A DNA stretch of 46,137 nt from a virus. The stretch is taken from positions 1 through 46,137 of the IMG/VR virus record IMGVR_UViG_3300042294_003123, one strand, 5' to 3'. Position numbers and translations under genes: made by a program. Below are positions 17,282 through 28,100 of the stretch, piece by piece (position 1 is the first letter of the stretch; each line of letters starts with the position of its first letter). The notes beneath the pieces were generated by a model that was not told where the DNA came from, searched no databases, and was given only the letters and a program-made list of their open reading frames with translations.

Positions 17282-17988
17282 TGGAATTAACTACCGAAAA
17301 AAAGAAAAAAGGAGTACAGTATTTTACCCAAGATACTGAAAACGCAATTGTACTATACAATAATACCCCAAACTCAGATGAAAGAAGTAGAATATATAGA
17401 GAAAGAATTCACTATGGTTTTTTTAAATTAACTGAAAATATTATTCATACTTTTAAGTTTTATTATACCGAAGTAGAAAATATTGAAGATTTACAACATG
17501 AAGTAATTACCTTTCTTTTATCTAAAATTCATTTGTATGATCAAACAAAAGGTACAAAAGCATATTCTTATTTTGGTACTATTGCTAAACGTTACTTAAT
17601 TTTATCTAATCAGAAAAATTATAAAAAACGTGTTGATACTACTTCTATTGACATTTTAGAAGAAGATGAAAATCATTCATATAACATAGACGAAACACCA
17701 TCTAACGAACGTTTATCTATGTATATAGATGAATTTACTGATTATTGTACCGAAAATATTTATACTTTATTTCCTAAAGAATATGACGCTCAAATAGCAG
17801 ATGCTATTTTAGAACTATTTCGTAAAAGAGAATATTTAGATGTTTTTAATAAAAAAGCTCTTTACATTTATATCCGTGAACAAGTTGATGCTAAAACTCC
17901 TAAAATTACTAAAATAGCAAATCAACTTTATGACATATTTAAAAAAGGTTATGTATTTTATCTAGAAAACGGATATACAAGTTTTTGA
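17281..17988 (+). CDS. Late-transcription sigma factor, gp55-like
   Basis: A 235-residue protein resembling T4 gp55, the minimal phage sigma factor that directs host RNA polymerase to late promoters. The region at about 45-110 has sigma region 2 character: an amphipathic core (ENIIHTFKFYYTEVENIEDL), then F-L-L-S-K-I-H-L-Y-D and AYSYFGTIAKRYLI, which matches the -10-recognition helix. The C-terminal half is helical and charged. It is the last gene before the virion genes, and a TATTTATAA element follows 7 bases after its stop. I infer that this sigma reads that element. Confidence 0.75.
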   Translation: MELTTEKKKKGVQYFTQDTENAIVLYNNTPNSDERSRIYRERIHYGFFKLTENIIHTFKFYYTEVENIEDLQHEVITFLLSKIHLYDQTKGTKAYSYFGTIAKRYLILSNQKNYKKRVDTTSIDILEEDENHSYNIDETPSNERLSMYIDEFTDYCTENIYTLFPKEYDAQIADAILELFRKREYLDVFNKKALYIYIREQVDAKTPKITKIANQLYDIFKKGYVFYLENGYTSF

Positions 17989-17994
17989 GTTTCA

Positions 17995-18003
17995 TATTTA
18001 TAA
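17995..18003 (+). promoter_or_regulatory. Late-type TATTTATAA element before the virion genes
   Basis: TATTTATAA at 17995-18003, then a second TATATTTAT at 18015-18023 that runs into the ATG at 18022. Neither has a TTGG box. Confidence 0.5.
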
Positions 18004-18021
18004 GAAACTAATTGTATATTT

Positions 18022-18357
18022 ATGTCGCAATTTGATAATATAGTCTTTAAAAATAAAAAATTTTCTGATTTATTAGAGGAAATTTATAATAACCAAAAGA
18101 AAAAAGATCAACAAGTTACTGCTCTTATAAGTGAGCTAAAACCACTTATTTCCGATATTGGAGATGCTACTTTAGTAGTACCTTTAATTAAAGAATATAT
18201 GGAAATAAGTGTTAAAAATGATGATATCTTAATTAAAATGGCAGCGTTAGCTCAACGTGCTATGCAAACACAAACCGCAGAGGGTACATTAACTATTTCT
18301 GATGAAGAAAAAGAACAATTACTTGCTGCTATGAATGAGTTAAAAGGAGATAAATAA
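18022..18357 (+). CDS. Hypothetical late protein (111 aa)
   Basis: A 111-residue, helical, acidic protein with no recognised family. It opens the baseplate block and shares its last base with the ATG of the spike-like gene (TAATG). The position suggests a structural or assembly role, for instance a small chaperone. The start is supported by the late-type promoter element that overlaps it. Confidence 0.65.
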   Translation: MSQFDNIVFKNKKFSDLLEEIYNNQKKKDQQVTALISELKPLISDIGDATLVVPLIKEYMEISVKNDDILIKMAALAQRAMQTQTAEGTLTISDEEKEQLLAAMNELKGDK

Positions 18358-19634
18358 TGGCTTTATATGATGAAGGTTTATCGCAACAGATGCTGTCTAT
18401 TAATAGTAGACAGTTTGATGCATCCCAATTCAGTATATTTCCAGTAAGAGTAAAATTTACTTTTTTAAATTTAGAAGAAATTAAAACAACATATCCTAAC
18501 CTTTATGAAAGATATGGAAATGAATATAGTTTAGGAGGAATATTAGTAGATTCAGTAACTAATCCAACCCCTCCTCCTAATGATAGAGAAAAAGAATTAG
18601 AAGGTTATACATTTGCCTTACCTTTATTTCCTAATGCTAAACAGATTCCTCTTTTAAATGAGATCACATATCTTTTAGCAATGCCTAGTCCAAATTTACA
18701 AAATAAAAATTTTATAGATACTAATGATGTAGCTTATTATTATTTTCATCCTGTAAATTTATGGAATAGTATTCATCATAATGCTTTACCTGATCCTTTA
18801 GCTACAACAACAAAAACCCCATCAGAACAAAAGTCATATCGACAAGTAGAAGCAGGTTCAAGAGTTAAACCAACAGATGGTGTTGATGATATTCCTTTAG
18901 GCCAAACATTTGATGAAAAGGCAAATATTAAAAATCTACAACCATATGAAGGAGATCATATCATTGAAGGTAGATGGGGCCAATCAATAAGATTTGGTTC
19001 AACAGTAACTGGAAGTAATAATACATGGTCTTCTACTGGAACTAATGGTGATCCTATTCTTATTATTCGTAATGGACAATATAATGATAAAAAAGAAGCA
19101 TGGTATCCAATTGTTGAAAATATTAATTTAGATACAGGTTCTATTTATTTTGGTTCTACTCAAAAAATTCCATTAGATGCTTCTAGTACAAATTATAGTA
19201 GTTACGATACAGCTCCAACAATCCCCAAAGAATATTCCTATTCCCAAATTATTATAAACTCAGGAAGATTAGTATTTAATTCATATGAAGATCATATTTT
19301 ATTAACATCTAAAAAATCCGTTGGTTTAAATGCTGTTCAAAGTGTTAATATAGATACTCCTAAAACTATAATAAAATCGGAACAAATATATTTAGGTTCC
19401 AAAAACCAAACAGATACAGAACCTTTATTATTAGGAGACAGAACATATGAAATATTAAAAACTTTAATAGATGATGTAAATTCTTTAGCTAAAAGTTTAT
19501 CAACCCAAGTAGGAGTTCCCGCAGGTACTCTTTTAGCACCTACAGCAACAATAGCCCAAGCTGTACTTAGTAATACAACAAAATTAAAAACAGAAGTAGA
19601 AAAAATTAGATCAGATATAAGTAGAACTAAATAA
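18357..19634 (+). CDS. Baseplate central spike-like protein (gp5-like)
   Basis: A 425-residue virion protein. The region at about 195-265 has short beta-strands with a GDHIIEGRWGQSIRFGS core that looks like an OB-fold or spike entry. Further on is a repetitive beta-rich stretch (GSIYFGS, SGRLVFNS, DHILLTSKKSVGLNA, KTIIKSEQIYLGS) like the beta-helix of a T4 gp5 or VgrG spike. A helical C-terminus follows (from about 365). It would sit at the tip of the tail tube and pierce the outer membrane. No lysozyme domain is visible, unlike T4 gp5. It is coupled by TAATG junctions to the genes on both sides. Confidence 0.65.
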   Translation: MALYDEGLSQQMLSINSRQFDASQFSIFPVRVKFTFLNLEEIKTTYPNLYERYGNEYSLGGILVDSVTNPTPPPNDREKELEGYTFALPLFPNAKQIPLLNEITYLLAMPSPNLQNKNFIDTNDVAYYYFHPVNLWNSIHHNALPDPLATTTKTPSEQKSYRQVEAGSRVKPTDGVDDIPLGQTFDEKANIKNLQPYEGDHIIEGRWGQSIRFGSTVTGSNNTWSSTGTNGDPILIIRNGQYNDKKEAWYPIVENINLDTGSIYFGSTQKIPLDASSTNYSSYDTAPTIPKEYSYSQIIINSGRLVFNSYEDHILLTSKKSVGLNAVQSVNIDTPKTIIKSEQIYLGSKNQTDTEPLLLGDRTYEILKTLIDDVNSLAKSLSTQVGVPAGTLLAPTATIAQAVLSNTTKLKTEVEKIRSDISRTK

Positions 19635-20965
19635 TGGCTATCCCTGGAATTATAAATACCACCAATATAGTTGATACTATTAATAGTAATCTTCCTGACT
19701 CTTTAAAAGCTAAAGGATCTGCTAAACTTAGTCAAATAATAAATGACCAAAGTACTAAAGTAGCTTCTTTAATGTTACCACTAGCATTAAAATATGCACA
19801 AGAATTAGGAATAGATCCTAATAATTTATCAGTTCCAGATATATGTCCCTCAGAAAATACATTAAACACAATCTTACCTCCATTAAATGGATTAATAGAT
19901 GATTTAAATCAAGTAGGAGACTTATTAACAAATATAACTAAAATAGTAGGAAGTGTAGCTTTAGGAGGACAAATACTACAAACCACATCAAATACTCTCA
20001 ATAATGTACTTCCTGCTCTTCAAACCGCTATTTTAGCTTTTCCACCTACAACATTACCGGGAGCGGTTGTTGGAGCTGTTGATGCTATTGATTATGCAAA
20101 TCAAAAATTATTATTTAAAAAAGATGGTACACCAGCTCTTCCTCCTATAAATTCAGCTATTGGTTCAGCATCTATTAATTTAGTTGTAGCTTCTGGTTTT
20201 ATATTATTAGTAACTAATTTACTAGAAGTTATTATAGCTTTATTAAAACAATGTTTCCCTGATGCTTCTATAAATACAGTAAATCCTAGTGTATTATCAT
20301 TAGCTGATTCTGCTAAACCAAAAGACCAAGTAAATTCATTACAGGGATATAAAGGTTTTAATTTAGAAATAGTTGAAGTTCCATATAATGATAAACTAAC
20401 ACAACGAAAAGCAGTTGCTAGAAATCAAAGTGGTGAAATAATATTACAAACAGAATTATCTTTTACTACTGAAAATAATATTTTAATAAATGAATTAAAA
20501 AACATAATAGATCAAAGTGGATTGATAGGAAATGTAACAGAAAATCCAACAACAACAACCGTTGAACCTTCAATATTATTAGGTACAGGTAGCCAAAATC
20601 CTAAAGATGTTAGATTATCTATTGTTAACACAAAAACATCTAAAGTTCTTGAGAAATTAAAAATCCAACTAGGTTTAAATGCCTATTTAAGAATACCACC
20701 CCCACCAATCCCTTCAACAACCACCCCAGAATCGTTATCATCTTTTGTTCTTTCAACTTATAATTGGGTTAATGAAGTAGAAAGAAGAAAACCTGAGTCA
20801 ACTGAAAATTCTCAAAAAACAATTAATAAAAATATACCTATAGTTTTAAATTATTTAAGAGAATTACAAAGTTTAATTACTGATAGAGAAGTAATAGAAG
20901 GAAGAGTATCAAGAGTTAATATTCCTTTAGATACTTTAAATAATCCTATTACTGTTTCTATATAA
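19634..20965 (+). CDS. Structural protein, probably tail or baseplate hub associated
   Basis: A 443-residue protein with long hydrophobic, Ala/Leu/Val-rich helical stretches (about 95-150 and 175-205, the latter resembling a membrane segment) and a more polar, beta-rich C-terminal half. Its place between the spike-like and gp25-like genes suggests a hub protein or a short ejected protein that forms part of a membrane channel (inference). I do not recognise a named family. Confidence 0.5.
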   Translation: MAIPGIINTTNIVDTINSNLPDSLKAKGSAKLSQIINDQSTKVASLMLPLALKYAQELGIDPNNLSVPDICPSENTLNTILPPLNGLIDDLNQVGDLLTNITKIVGSVALGGQILQTTSNTLNNVLPALQTAILAFPPTTLPGAVVGAVDAIDYANQKLLFKKDGTPALPPINSAIGSASINLVVASGFILLVTNLLEVIIALLKQCFPDASINTVNPSVLSLADSAKPKDQVNSLQGYKGFNLEIVEVPYNDKLTQRKAVARNQSGEIILQTELSFTTENNILINELKNIIDQSGLIGNVTENPTTTTVEPSILLGTGSQNPKDVRLSIVNTKTSKVLEKLKIQLGLNAYLRIPPPPIPSTTTPESLSSFVLSTYNWVNEVERRKPESTENSQKTINKNIPIVLNYLRELQSLITDREVIEGRVSRVNIPLDTLNNPITVSI

Positions 20966-20981
20966 AATCCATAAAAAATAA

Positions 20982-20990
20982 TATTTATAA
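20982..20990 (+). promoter_or_regulatory. Late-type TATTTATAA element
   Basis: TATTTATAA ends 3 bases before the ATG at 20994; the mRNA would be leaderless or re-initiated inside the block. Confidence 0.5.
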
Positions 20991-20993
20991 ACA

Positions 20994-21341
20994 ATGAAAC
21001 CATCAGATTTTAAAAAAATTATTAAAGAGGCAGTAAAGGAAGCTATTCAAGAAGAATTAAAGGATATTTTATTGGAAGCTGTTCGTGCCCCTAAAACAAT
21101 TGTTACGGAGTCAATTAGAGATACTTATGCTCAACCCCATATTGAAAAACCTAAAAAACTTTCACCTGCAGAAAGACAAGCAATGTTTGGAGGTATTTTA
21201 GAAGATATGCAAACTGGAGGAATAGCTAATTCTCAATACGCAGGTAATTTTCAACCAAAAGCAGTAGATCCTATTAATGGTGCTTTACCCGAAGGTAGTG
21301 TTGGATTAGATCAGATTATGGCTTTAATGAATGGTAAATAA
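20994..21341 (+). CDS. Hypothetical late protein (115 aa)
   Basis: A 115-residue protein with an amphipathic N-terminal helix (FKKIIKEAVKEAIQEEL), an LLEA segment that looks like a prohead-protease-type site, a Pro-rich middle, and a Gly/Asn-rich C-terminus. It overlaps the gp25-like gene by one base (TAATG). The role is unknown; it could be an assembly factor of the baseplate wedge. Confidence 0.6.
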   Translation: MKPSDFKKIIKEAVKEAIQEELKDILLEAVRAPKTIVTESIRDTYAQPHIEKPKKLSPAERQAMFGGILEDMQTGGIANSQYAGNFQPKAVDPINGALPEGSVGLDQIMALMNGK

Positions 21342-21745
21342 TGGCTATTATAGTTAGAAATAGATTTCCTGTAGATTTATCTGCTCAAAAAGCAGTAGGA
21401 GTAGATCTTCCTTTTAATGGACCTGCAGTGTTTAAATCTAATTATCTAACTCGAGATGCCATAAAATTTAATCTAATCAATTATTTCTCAACAACACCAG
21501 GAGAAAGAATATTTAATCCACTTTTTGGTAGTAATCTTAAATCTTTAGTATTTAATAGCATAAGTGATAATACTGATGATTTAATAATTAGCATAATAAC
21601 AGACGAAATAAATAGATTTTTTCCTTTCGTAACTTTAGCAAGTATTATTCCCGAAAAACAAGAAGACTATAACACATACATAATAACAATAACATATCAA
21701 GTGGTTAATTTTGGTATAAATGATACTATAAACATTACAATATAA
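21341..21745 (+). CDS. Baseplate wedge protein, gp25-like
   Basis: A 134-residue protein of the gp25/IraD-like family. Diagnostic features are DAIKFNLINYFSTTPGERIFNPLFGSNL, in which the TxPGER-hydrophobic-NPxFG pattern is nearly invariant in the family, and the helix that follows. In T4 and in contractile injection systems, gp25 connects the sheath initiator to the wedge. It is followed one base later by the gp6-like gene, the canonical T4 order. Confidence 0.9.
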   Translation: MAIIVRNRFPVDLSAQKAVGVDLPFNGPAVFKSNYLTRDAIKFNLINYFSTTPGERIFNPLFGSNLKSLVFNSISDNTDDLIISIITDEINRFFPFVTLASIIPEKQEDYNTYIITITYQVVNFGINDTINITI

Positions 21746-21746
21746 A

Positions 21747-23606
21747 ATGGCAATAAAAAGAGATATAAAATATTTAAATAGAGATTTCAATTCATTAAGA
21801 GATCAATTAATAAGTTACGCTAAAACTTATTTTCCTAACACGTACAATGACTTCTCTCCAGCATCCCCTGGAATGATGTTTATGGAAATGGCTGCTTATA
21901 TTGGGGATGTTTTATCTTTTTATTTAGATAATCAAGTTCAGGAAACATATATTCAATATGCTCGTCAAACCAATAATATATTTGATTTAGCATATATGTT
22001 AGGTTATACCCCAAAAGTAACATCAGCGGCTACCGTAACTTTAGATTTTTATCAACAACTTCCAGCAACATTAAGTGGTAGTACAACAATCCCCGATTAT
22101 ACTTATGCTTTACAAATTCCTCAAAACACTTATGTTACTTCTATAGTTAATAATTCTTTAAAATTTTTAATTCAAGATAAAATTGACTTTAGTTTTAGTA
22201 GTTCCTTAGACCCAACAGAAATTTCAGTATATTCGGTTGTAGATAATTCTCCACAATATTATCTACTTAAAAAATCTCGAAACGCTATATCAGCTACTAT
22301 AAAAACAACAACAGCTAATTTTACCGATCCTATTCCTTTTAATTTTTTTGATATAAATGATAATAATATTATTGGTATATTAGATGTATTCGATTCTCAG
22401 GGTAATGAATGGTACCAAGTAGATAGTTTAGCTCAAGATGCAGTTTTTGACTCTATTGATAATATTAATCCAAATGATCCTAATTTTTCATCAGATACAG
22501 ATACTCCTAATTTGTTAAAAATTAAAGTAGTACAAAACAGATTTGCATCAAGATTTTTTAACTCAGGATCATTAAGAATAATTTTTGGTTCAGGTGATCC
22601 TGAAAATACAACAGAAGTTATAACTCCTAACCCACAAAATGTAGGTTTAGGATTACCTTTTGAAATAGATAAATTAACAACAGCTTATTCCCCAACAAAC
22701 TTCGTATTTACAAACACATTTGGAGTTGCTCCATCAAACACAACTTTAACGGTTCGTTATTTAGTTGGTGGAGGTGTTGAATCTAATGCTGTTGTTGGTT
22801 CTTTAACTTCTTTAGATAATACAAATGTAACTTTTATAAATAATACAATAAATGATTCTTCTTTAGCTAACTACGTTTTTGGTTCATTACAAGTTAATAA
22901 TCCTCAAGCAGCAACAGGGGGAGGAAGTGGGGATTCTTTAGAAGCTATTAGACAAAATTCTCTTGGTAATTTTCAAACCCAATTAAGAGCTATTACTACA
23001 GATGATTATAATATTAGAGTATTAAGTTTACCTCCTTTATATGGAAGTATAGCTAAAGCATTTACAACTAAAGCAAAAGTTTCTACATTTAGTGTAGGTG
23101 AAATTCAAAATGCTATTGATGTATATGTTTTAAGTTATAATGTTAATGGTAATTTACAAACTGCATCTGATGCTTTAAAACAAAACATAATAACTTATTT
23201 ATCTCAATATAGAACTATAAATGATTCTGTAGATATTAAAAATGCTTTTATTATTAATATAGGGGTTGAATTTGATATTGTAGTTTTACCTAATTATAAT
23301 AATGATGAGGTTTTAGCTAATTGTCTAACTTATTTAATAGATTATTTTAATATTAATAATTGGCAGATAAACCAACCAATAATATTAAGAGATATTTATG
23401 CTGGATTAGATATAATTCCCGGAGTTCAAACCGTAAAAAATATTTCTATTATTAATAAAGCTGGATTATCTTTAGGATATAGTGAATATGCCTATGATAT
23501 AGATTCAGCCACTGTAGATAACGTAGTTTATCCTTCAATTGATCCTATGATTTTTGAAGTTAAATACCCTAACACAGACATTAAAGGAAGAGTAGTAACA
23601 TTATAA
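21747..23606 (+). CDS. Baseplate wedge protein, gp6/J-like
   Basis: A 619-residue protein. The N-terminus (DIKYLNRDFNSLRDQLISYA, then PASPGMMFMEMAAYIGDVLSFYLDNQ) is characteristic of the T4 gp6/baseplate J family: an acidic, aromatic dimerisation region followed by the helix that packs on gp25. The middle is beta-rich; the C-terminal 200 residues contain the LPPLYGSIAKAF-type region of this family. Gp6 forms the ring that holds the wedges together. It adjoins the gp25-like gene by a one-base gap and the next gene likewise. Confidence 0.85.
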   Translation: MAIKRDIKYLNRDFNSLRDQLISYAKTYFPNTYNDFSPASPGMMFMEMAAYIGDVLSFYLDNQVQETYIQYARQTNNIFDLAYMLGYTPKVTSAATVTLDFYQQLPATLSGSTTIPDYTYALQIPQNTYVTSIVNNSLKFLIQDKIDFSFSSSLDPTEISVYSVVDNSPQYYLLKKSRNAISATIKTTTANFTDPIPFNFFDINDNNIIGILDVFDSQGNEWYQVDSLAQDAVFDSIDNINPNDPNFSSDTDTPNLLKIKVVQNRFASRFFNSGSLRIIFGSGDPENTTEVITPNPQNVGLGLPFEIDKLTTAYSPTNFVFTNTFGVAPSNTTLTVRYLVGGGVESNAVVGSLTSLDNTNVTFINNTINDSSLANYVFGSLQVNNPQAATGGGSGDSLEAIRQNSLGNFQTQLRAITTDDYNIRVLSLPPLYGSIAKAFTTKAKVSTFSVGEIQNAIDVYVLSYNVNGNLQTASDALKQNIITYLSQYRTINDSVDIKNAFIINIGVEFDIVVLPNYNNDEVLANCLTYLIDYFNINNWQINQPIILRDIYAGLDIIPGVQTVKNISIINKAGLSLGYSEYAYDIDSATVDNVVYPSIDPMIFEVKYPNTDIKGRVVTL

Positions 23607-23607
23607 A

Positions 23608-24813
23608 ATGGCAGTATATAAAATTTTCCCATCCAAAGACGCAACTTTATATTCATTGTTTCCTAACATGAATACAGGGTTAGATCCTATTATAGAAGCA
23701 ACCCAAACTTCATTCACAACAGGAGAACCAAATCCTCAATCAAGTCGATTTTTAATAGCATTTTCTCCTACAGAAATAGAAGATGTTTTAGAAAACAAAA
23801 TGGGGGTTTCATCCTCAGTACAACTCCAAAACTCTTCAAGCTACCAGGTTAATCTTCAATGTTTTATATCTACAGCTACGGGTGTTGATATAAATCCAAC
23901 AGGCACATTATTAGAAATATATTATATTTCTGAAGATTGGAGTATGGGTACTGGTCAATACCTTGATGACCCTATTTCAACAGATGGAGCTACATGGTAT
24001 TGGGTTAATTATTCAGGAAGTACAGCTTGGAAAACAACAGGATTTCCTACAGGAGTAACAGCCTCTTTTACGGGTTCATCAACTAACAGAACTGTAAATG
24101 GTTATGCTGGTGGAGGAACATGGTATACAGGATCTGTTAATAATAAATGGAATTCAAATACTTACCCTATATCATCTTCTCAAACATTTAATTATTCAAC
24201 AGATAAAGATTTAAATGTTCCTGTAACCAATATAATAGGAGCTTGGTACACAGGATCTGTTGATAATAATACATTTAACGGATTTATTGTTAAACAAAAT
24301 CCTGAATTTGTATACAACAGAAATTACCAACCAGAATTAAAATATTTTTCTGTAGATACAAATACAATTTACCCCCCAGCTTTACAATTTAGTTGGAGAG
24401 ATTTTGTTTGGAATACAAGTTCTAATATATCTGTTTTAAATACCCTACCAGCACGTATAGCTTTAAACCAAAACCCAGGAGTATTCTATAGCCAAAGTGT
24501 AAATATATTTAGAGTTAATGCTGCACCAGAATACCCACCTGCTGTTTGGCAAACTGCTTCTTTATATACTCAAAATTTTTACTTACCTCAAGAATCTTAT
24601 TATGCAATTAAAGATTTAAGTACTAATGAGTATGTAGTAGAATTTGATACTAGATTTACTCAATTAAGTGCTGATTCTACAGGTAGTTATTTTAAATTAT
24701 ACATGAATGGTTTACAACCTGAAAGATATTATCAAGTATTAATTCAAACCACTGTAAATGGTTCAACTTTAGTATATAATGATGGATATTACTTTAAAGT
24801 AATTAATGGATAA
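23608..24813 (+). CDS. Baseplate or fibre-associated structural protein (401 aa)
   Basis: A 401-residue protein rich in Ser, Thr, Gly, Tyr and Trp, with many short beta-strands. The start (AVYKIFPSKDATLYSLFP) and the repeated WYTGSVNN/WYTGSVDN pieces (near residues 171 and 212) suggest a jelly-roll or DNRLRE-like fold. The place after gp6 is where T4 has gp7/gp8, and this may be a wedge component, but homology to gp8 is not evident by eye. It shares one base with the next gene. Confidence 0.6.
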   Translation: MAVYKIFPSKDATLYSLFPNMNTGLDPIIEATQTSFTTGEPNPQSSRFLIAFSPTEIEDVLENKMGVSSSVQLQNSSSYQVNLQCFISTATGVDINPTGTLLEIYYISEDWSMGTGQYLDDPISTDGATWYWVNYSGSTAWKTTGFPTGVTASFTGSSTNRTVNGYAGGGTWYTGSVNNKWNSNTYPISSSQTFNYSTDKDLNVPVTNIIGAWYTGSVDNNTFNGFIVKQNPEFVYNRNYQPELKYFSVDTNTIYPPALQFSWRDFVWNTSSNISVLNTLPARIALNQNPGVFYSQSVNIFRVNAAPEYPPAVWQTASLYTQNFYLPQESYYAIKDLSTNEYVVEFDTRFTQLSADSTGSYFKLYMNGLQPERYYQVLIQTTVNGSTLVYNDGYYFKVING

Positions 24814-25193
24814 TGGAAAAAATTAATTTATTTAAACAAGTCTATCCTAAAAAAGAAGTTAATAATGTAATAAATACTAACTTTACTGAATTTACTTTAC
24901 CTACTACTCAATCCTTATCTACTGTTTCTATAGATGAATTTTTTAACCAATACCAAACTTTATTCTATCAGATACCTAAATTTGGAGAAACAAACTCTCA
25001 TGAGTATCTTATAAAAACAAGTAGTGAATATATCGGATCTACATTACCGGCAAATGATACTATTCAAGCATTAATAGATGAAATCAATCAATTAAGACAA
25101 GAAAATTTAGATTTACAAAACCAAAGTATATCTGATTCACTACAAGGAGCAAAAAACGCAATTGATGTTGCACAACAAAATATAAAGAAATAA
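24813..25193 (+). CDS. Small structural or assembly protein (126 aa)
   Basis: A 126-residue protein, the N-terminal half mixed and aromatic, the C-terminal 40 residues a coiled coil (DEINQLRQENLDLQNQ). It sits between two large virion genes with one-base overlaps at both ends, so equal translation is likely. Function not recognised. Confidence 0.6.
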   Translation: MEKINLFKQVYPKKEVNNVINTNFTEFTLPTTQSLSTVSIDEFFNQYQTLFYQIPKFGETNSHEYLIKTSSEYIGSTLPANDTIQALIDEINQLRQENLDLQNQSISDSLQGAKNAIDVAQQNIKK

Positions 25194-28100
25194 TGCCAAC
25201 ACTTTTAAGACGTATAGATCCCAACACCCTAAATTATCAGGTAATATCTCCTGAAGATACTTCCTTATTAGGTTCTTTAGAAGTTACTAGTTTATTTGAT
25301 CCAACAAGAGGTCAAGTTGAATATTATATTTACGACATTGATAAGAACTTAATTTATGGTAACGAAAATTATAATTTATGGACTGTTACTGAAGATCCTT
25401 CTTTAGCAGAAACTACCTTACAAACTAATTTAACTGGTTCTAATTTAGATTATATCCCTTCTCCTCAAACGGCTAAAATTTCTACACTTAATATTGATCC
25501 TATTAAAGATGCTGAATTAAGTGGATTTAATTTTGGAAAAATACAAACAATATATAACTTTCTTACTTATGAATTAAATTCATCCCCAATAAACCAATTC
25601 TTCATAAGTAATATATCTTCAGATAGAACTGAAATTAGATTAAAAACTAATTTTATTAGTGATGAATCTTTAACTATTGGTTATGAATTTTTTAAAGATA
25701 AAATAATAAATGATCCTACATTTGATGAATTTTATTTAAATTTTGGAGGTAATCAATTAGTTTTAGCAGTTAATATTTTATTAGATAATACACAGTCTCC
25801 TAATTCAATATTAATTAAACTTTATGAACCCTTACCACAAGATATTAATACAAAAAATGAATGTTATATAGTTACTAAAAATGGAGAGTCAGTTGCATAT
25901 GAAATTTCATTTGAAGAAAATATAATATTTGTTGACCCAACAATCCCAATCCAGGGTCCTAATTTTAATTTAGATTTATTAGATAAAATTAACCCTTCTA
26001 CAAATTATCAATCATACAAAGATATTACATCAACCCCATTATCTGGTTCTTACTACCAGTTATTAACTAATTTAACTTCTTCAGGAATTTATATTAATGT
26101 TGATTATTCTGATTATTCAAACTTTGTTCAATTTTCATCAGCAGCACAACGTTTAGACAACTTTAGACAAAAATTAATTACTATATCATCTTCTCAAGCT
26201 GAAATAAATATAATATATTCTGAAATAACAGGTTCAACATCAGAATCATTTGCTGTATCCTCAAGTAAAACTATTTTAGAAAACACAATTCAAAATACTA
26301 TTACAAGTTTTGATGATTATGAATATTATTTATATTATGAGTCAAGTTCAACATCGTGGCCTAAATCAAATAATATAATACCTTATGTACTATACGATGT
26401 TAATAGTGTTACTGGTAATAATTGGTACAATAGTCAATCAACTGTAGCTCAAACATATGATGCTTATAATCAAAACTATATATATTATTCAATTCCTGAT
26501 TATATAGTTAATGATTCTCAAAATGATAATTATATATTATTTTCTGAATTAGTATCTCAATTATTTGATAATATTTGGGTATATGAAAAATCTATAACTG
26601 ATAAATTAGATTCTAATCCTAATTTAAATATAGGTGTATCACCTGCTTTAGTAGCAGATACAATTCAAAGTTTAGGTATAAAATTATATGGTAGTAATTT
26701 TACTACCCAAAATATATATAATTCATTATTAGGATATTCTCCAAGTGGTAGTGTTTTATTACCTACTGGAAGTAAATATGTTACAACGTATATAACAGCA
26801 TCTGTATCCCAATCAGTTGTTCCTACTATTGATGATTATCATAAATTAACTTATAAGAAAATTTACCATAGTTTACCTTATTTATTAAAAAGAAAAGGAA
26901 CAGTTCAAGGTTTACGTTCTTTAATTAATATATTTGGTGTTGCTCCTACTTTATTAAGAATTAATGAATTTGGTGGAAAAGATAAAAATGTAAATACATG
27001 GGATAATTGGCAAGATGAATTTAACTATTCTTTTTATACTAGTGGCTCAGCTTATATTACCTCATCTTTTGTTTTAAATTCTACTTGGAGTGCTACTAAT
27101 AATAGACCAGCTGCTGTAGAGTTTAGATTTAAAACAGATGGTTTACCACAAAATACCGCTAGTGTAGTTTCTCAAAGTTTATGGTTAACAGATGGTGGGG
27201 TTAATTTACGTTTAAGATATACAGGTTCAGGATATACAAGTGGATCTTATTCAGGATCCATAATTAGCCCTTATTATCAATATGCTCTATTAGAATTTAT
27301 TCCAGATACTAGTACTCCAACAGTTTCTGCAAGTGTTTATTTACCTTTTTATAACGAAGGATGGTGGTCTGTATTAATAAACAGTTCAAGTAATGGATTT
27401 GAATTGTTTGCTAAAAATAAAAATTATGAAGGAAATGATGGAAATACATTATCCTTTCAAGCATCTTCTTCTATAACTGGTAATAATGTTTGGGCAACAA
27501 GTACTAAATCTATTTTTGCTTCATCCTCATATAAGATATTTAGTGGTTCTTTACAAGAAATTAGATATTATACACAAGCTTTAGGTGAAAATGCCTTTGA
27601 TGCTTATGTGATGAATCCTTATTCAATTGAAGAAGATGAAAATTTAGCATTTAGGGCTTCTTTGGGTGGAGAATTATATACATCATCTGTTTCAATTCAT
27701 CCTAAGATAACTGGTAGTTGGGTTACAACTTCTTCTTTTGTAGGAACAAATAACTTTTTTACTAGTTCAGGAGGAAATTGGGCAGTAAATAGAGAAGTTA
27801 TTTATTTTGATCAATTTGCAGTAGGAATTCAAAACCCAGTATCTGATAAAATTACTAATCAACAAATATTATTACCATATACTAGTAATGTATTAAATAA
27901 TATCCCTAATAATAAAGTATTATCTGCTTTTAATACTATTCAACAAAGTTATCCTATAAGTCAAAGTTATACTAATGATGTAAATTATTTAGAAGCAGCT
28001 TTTTCTCCTCAAAATGAAATTAATGAAGATATAAATTCTTCAATAGGTTTCTTTAATATAGGTGAATTAATAGGTGACCCAAGACAATTATCTTCCTCAG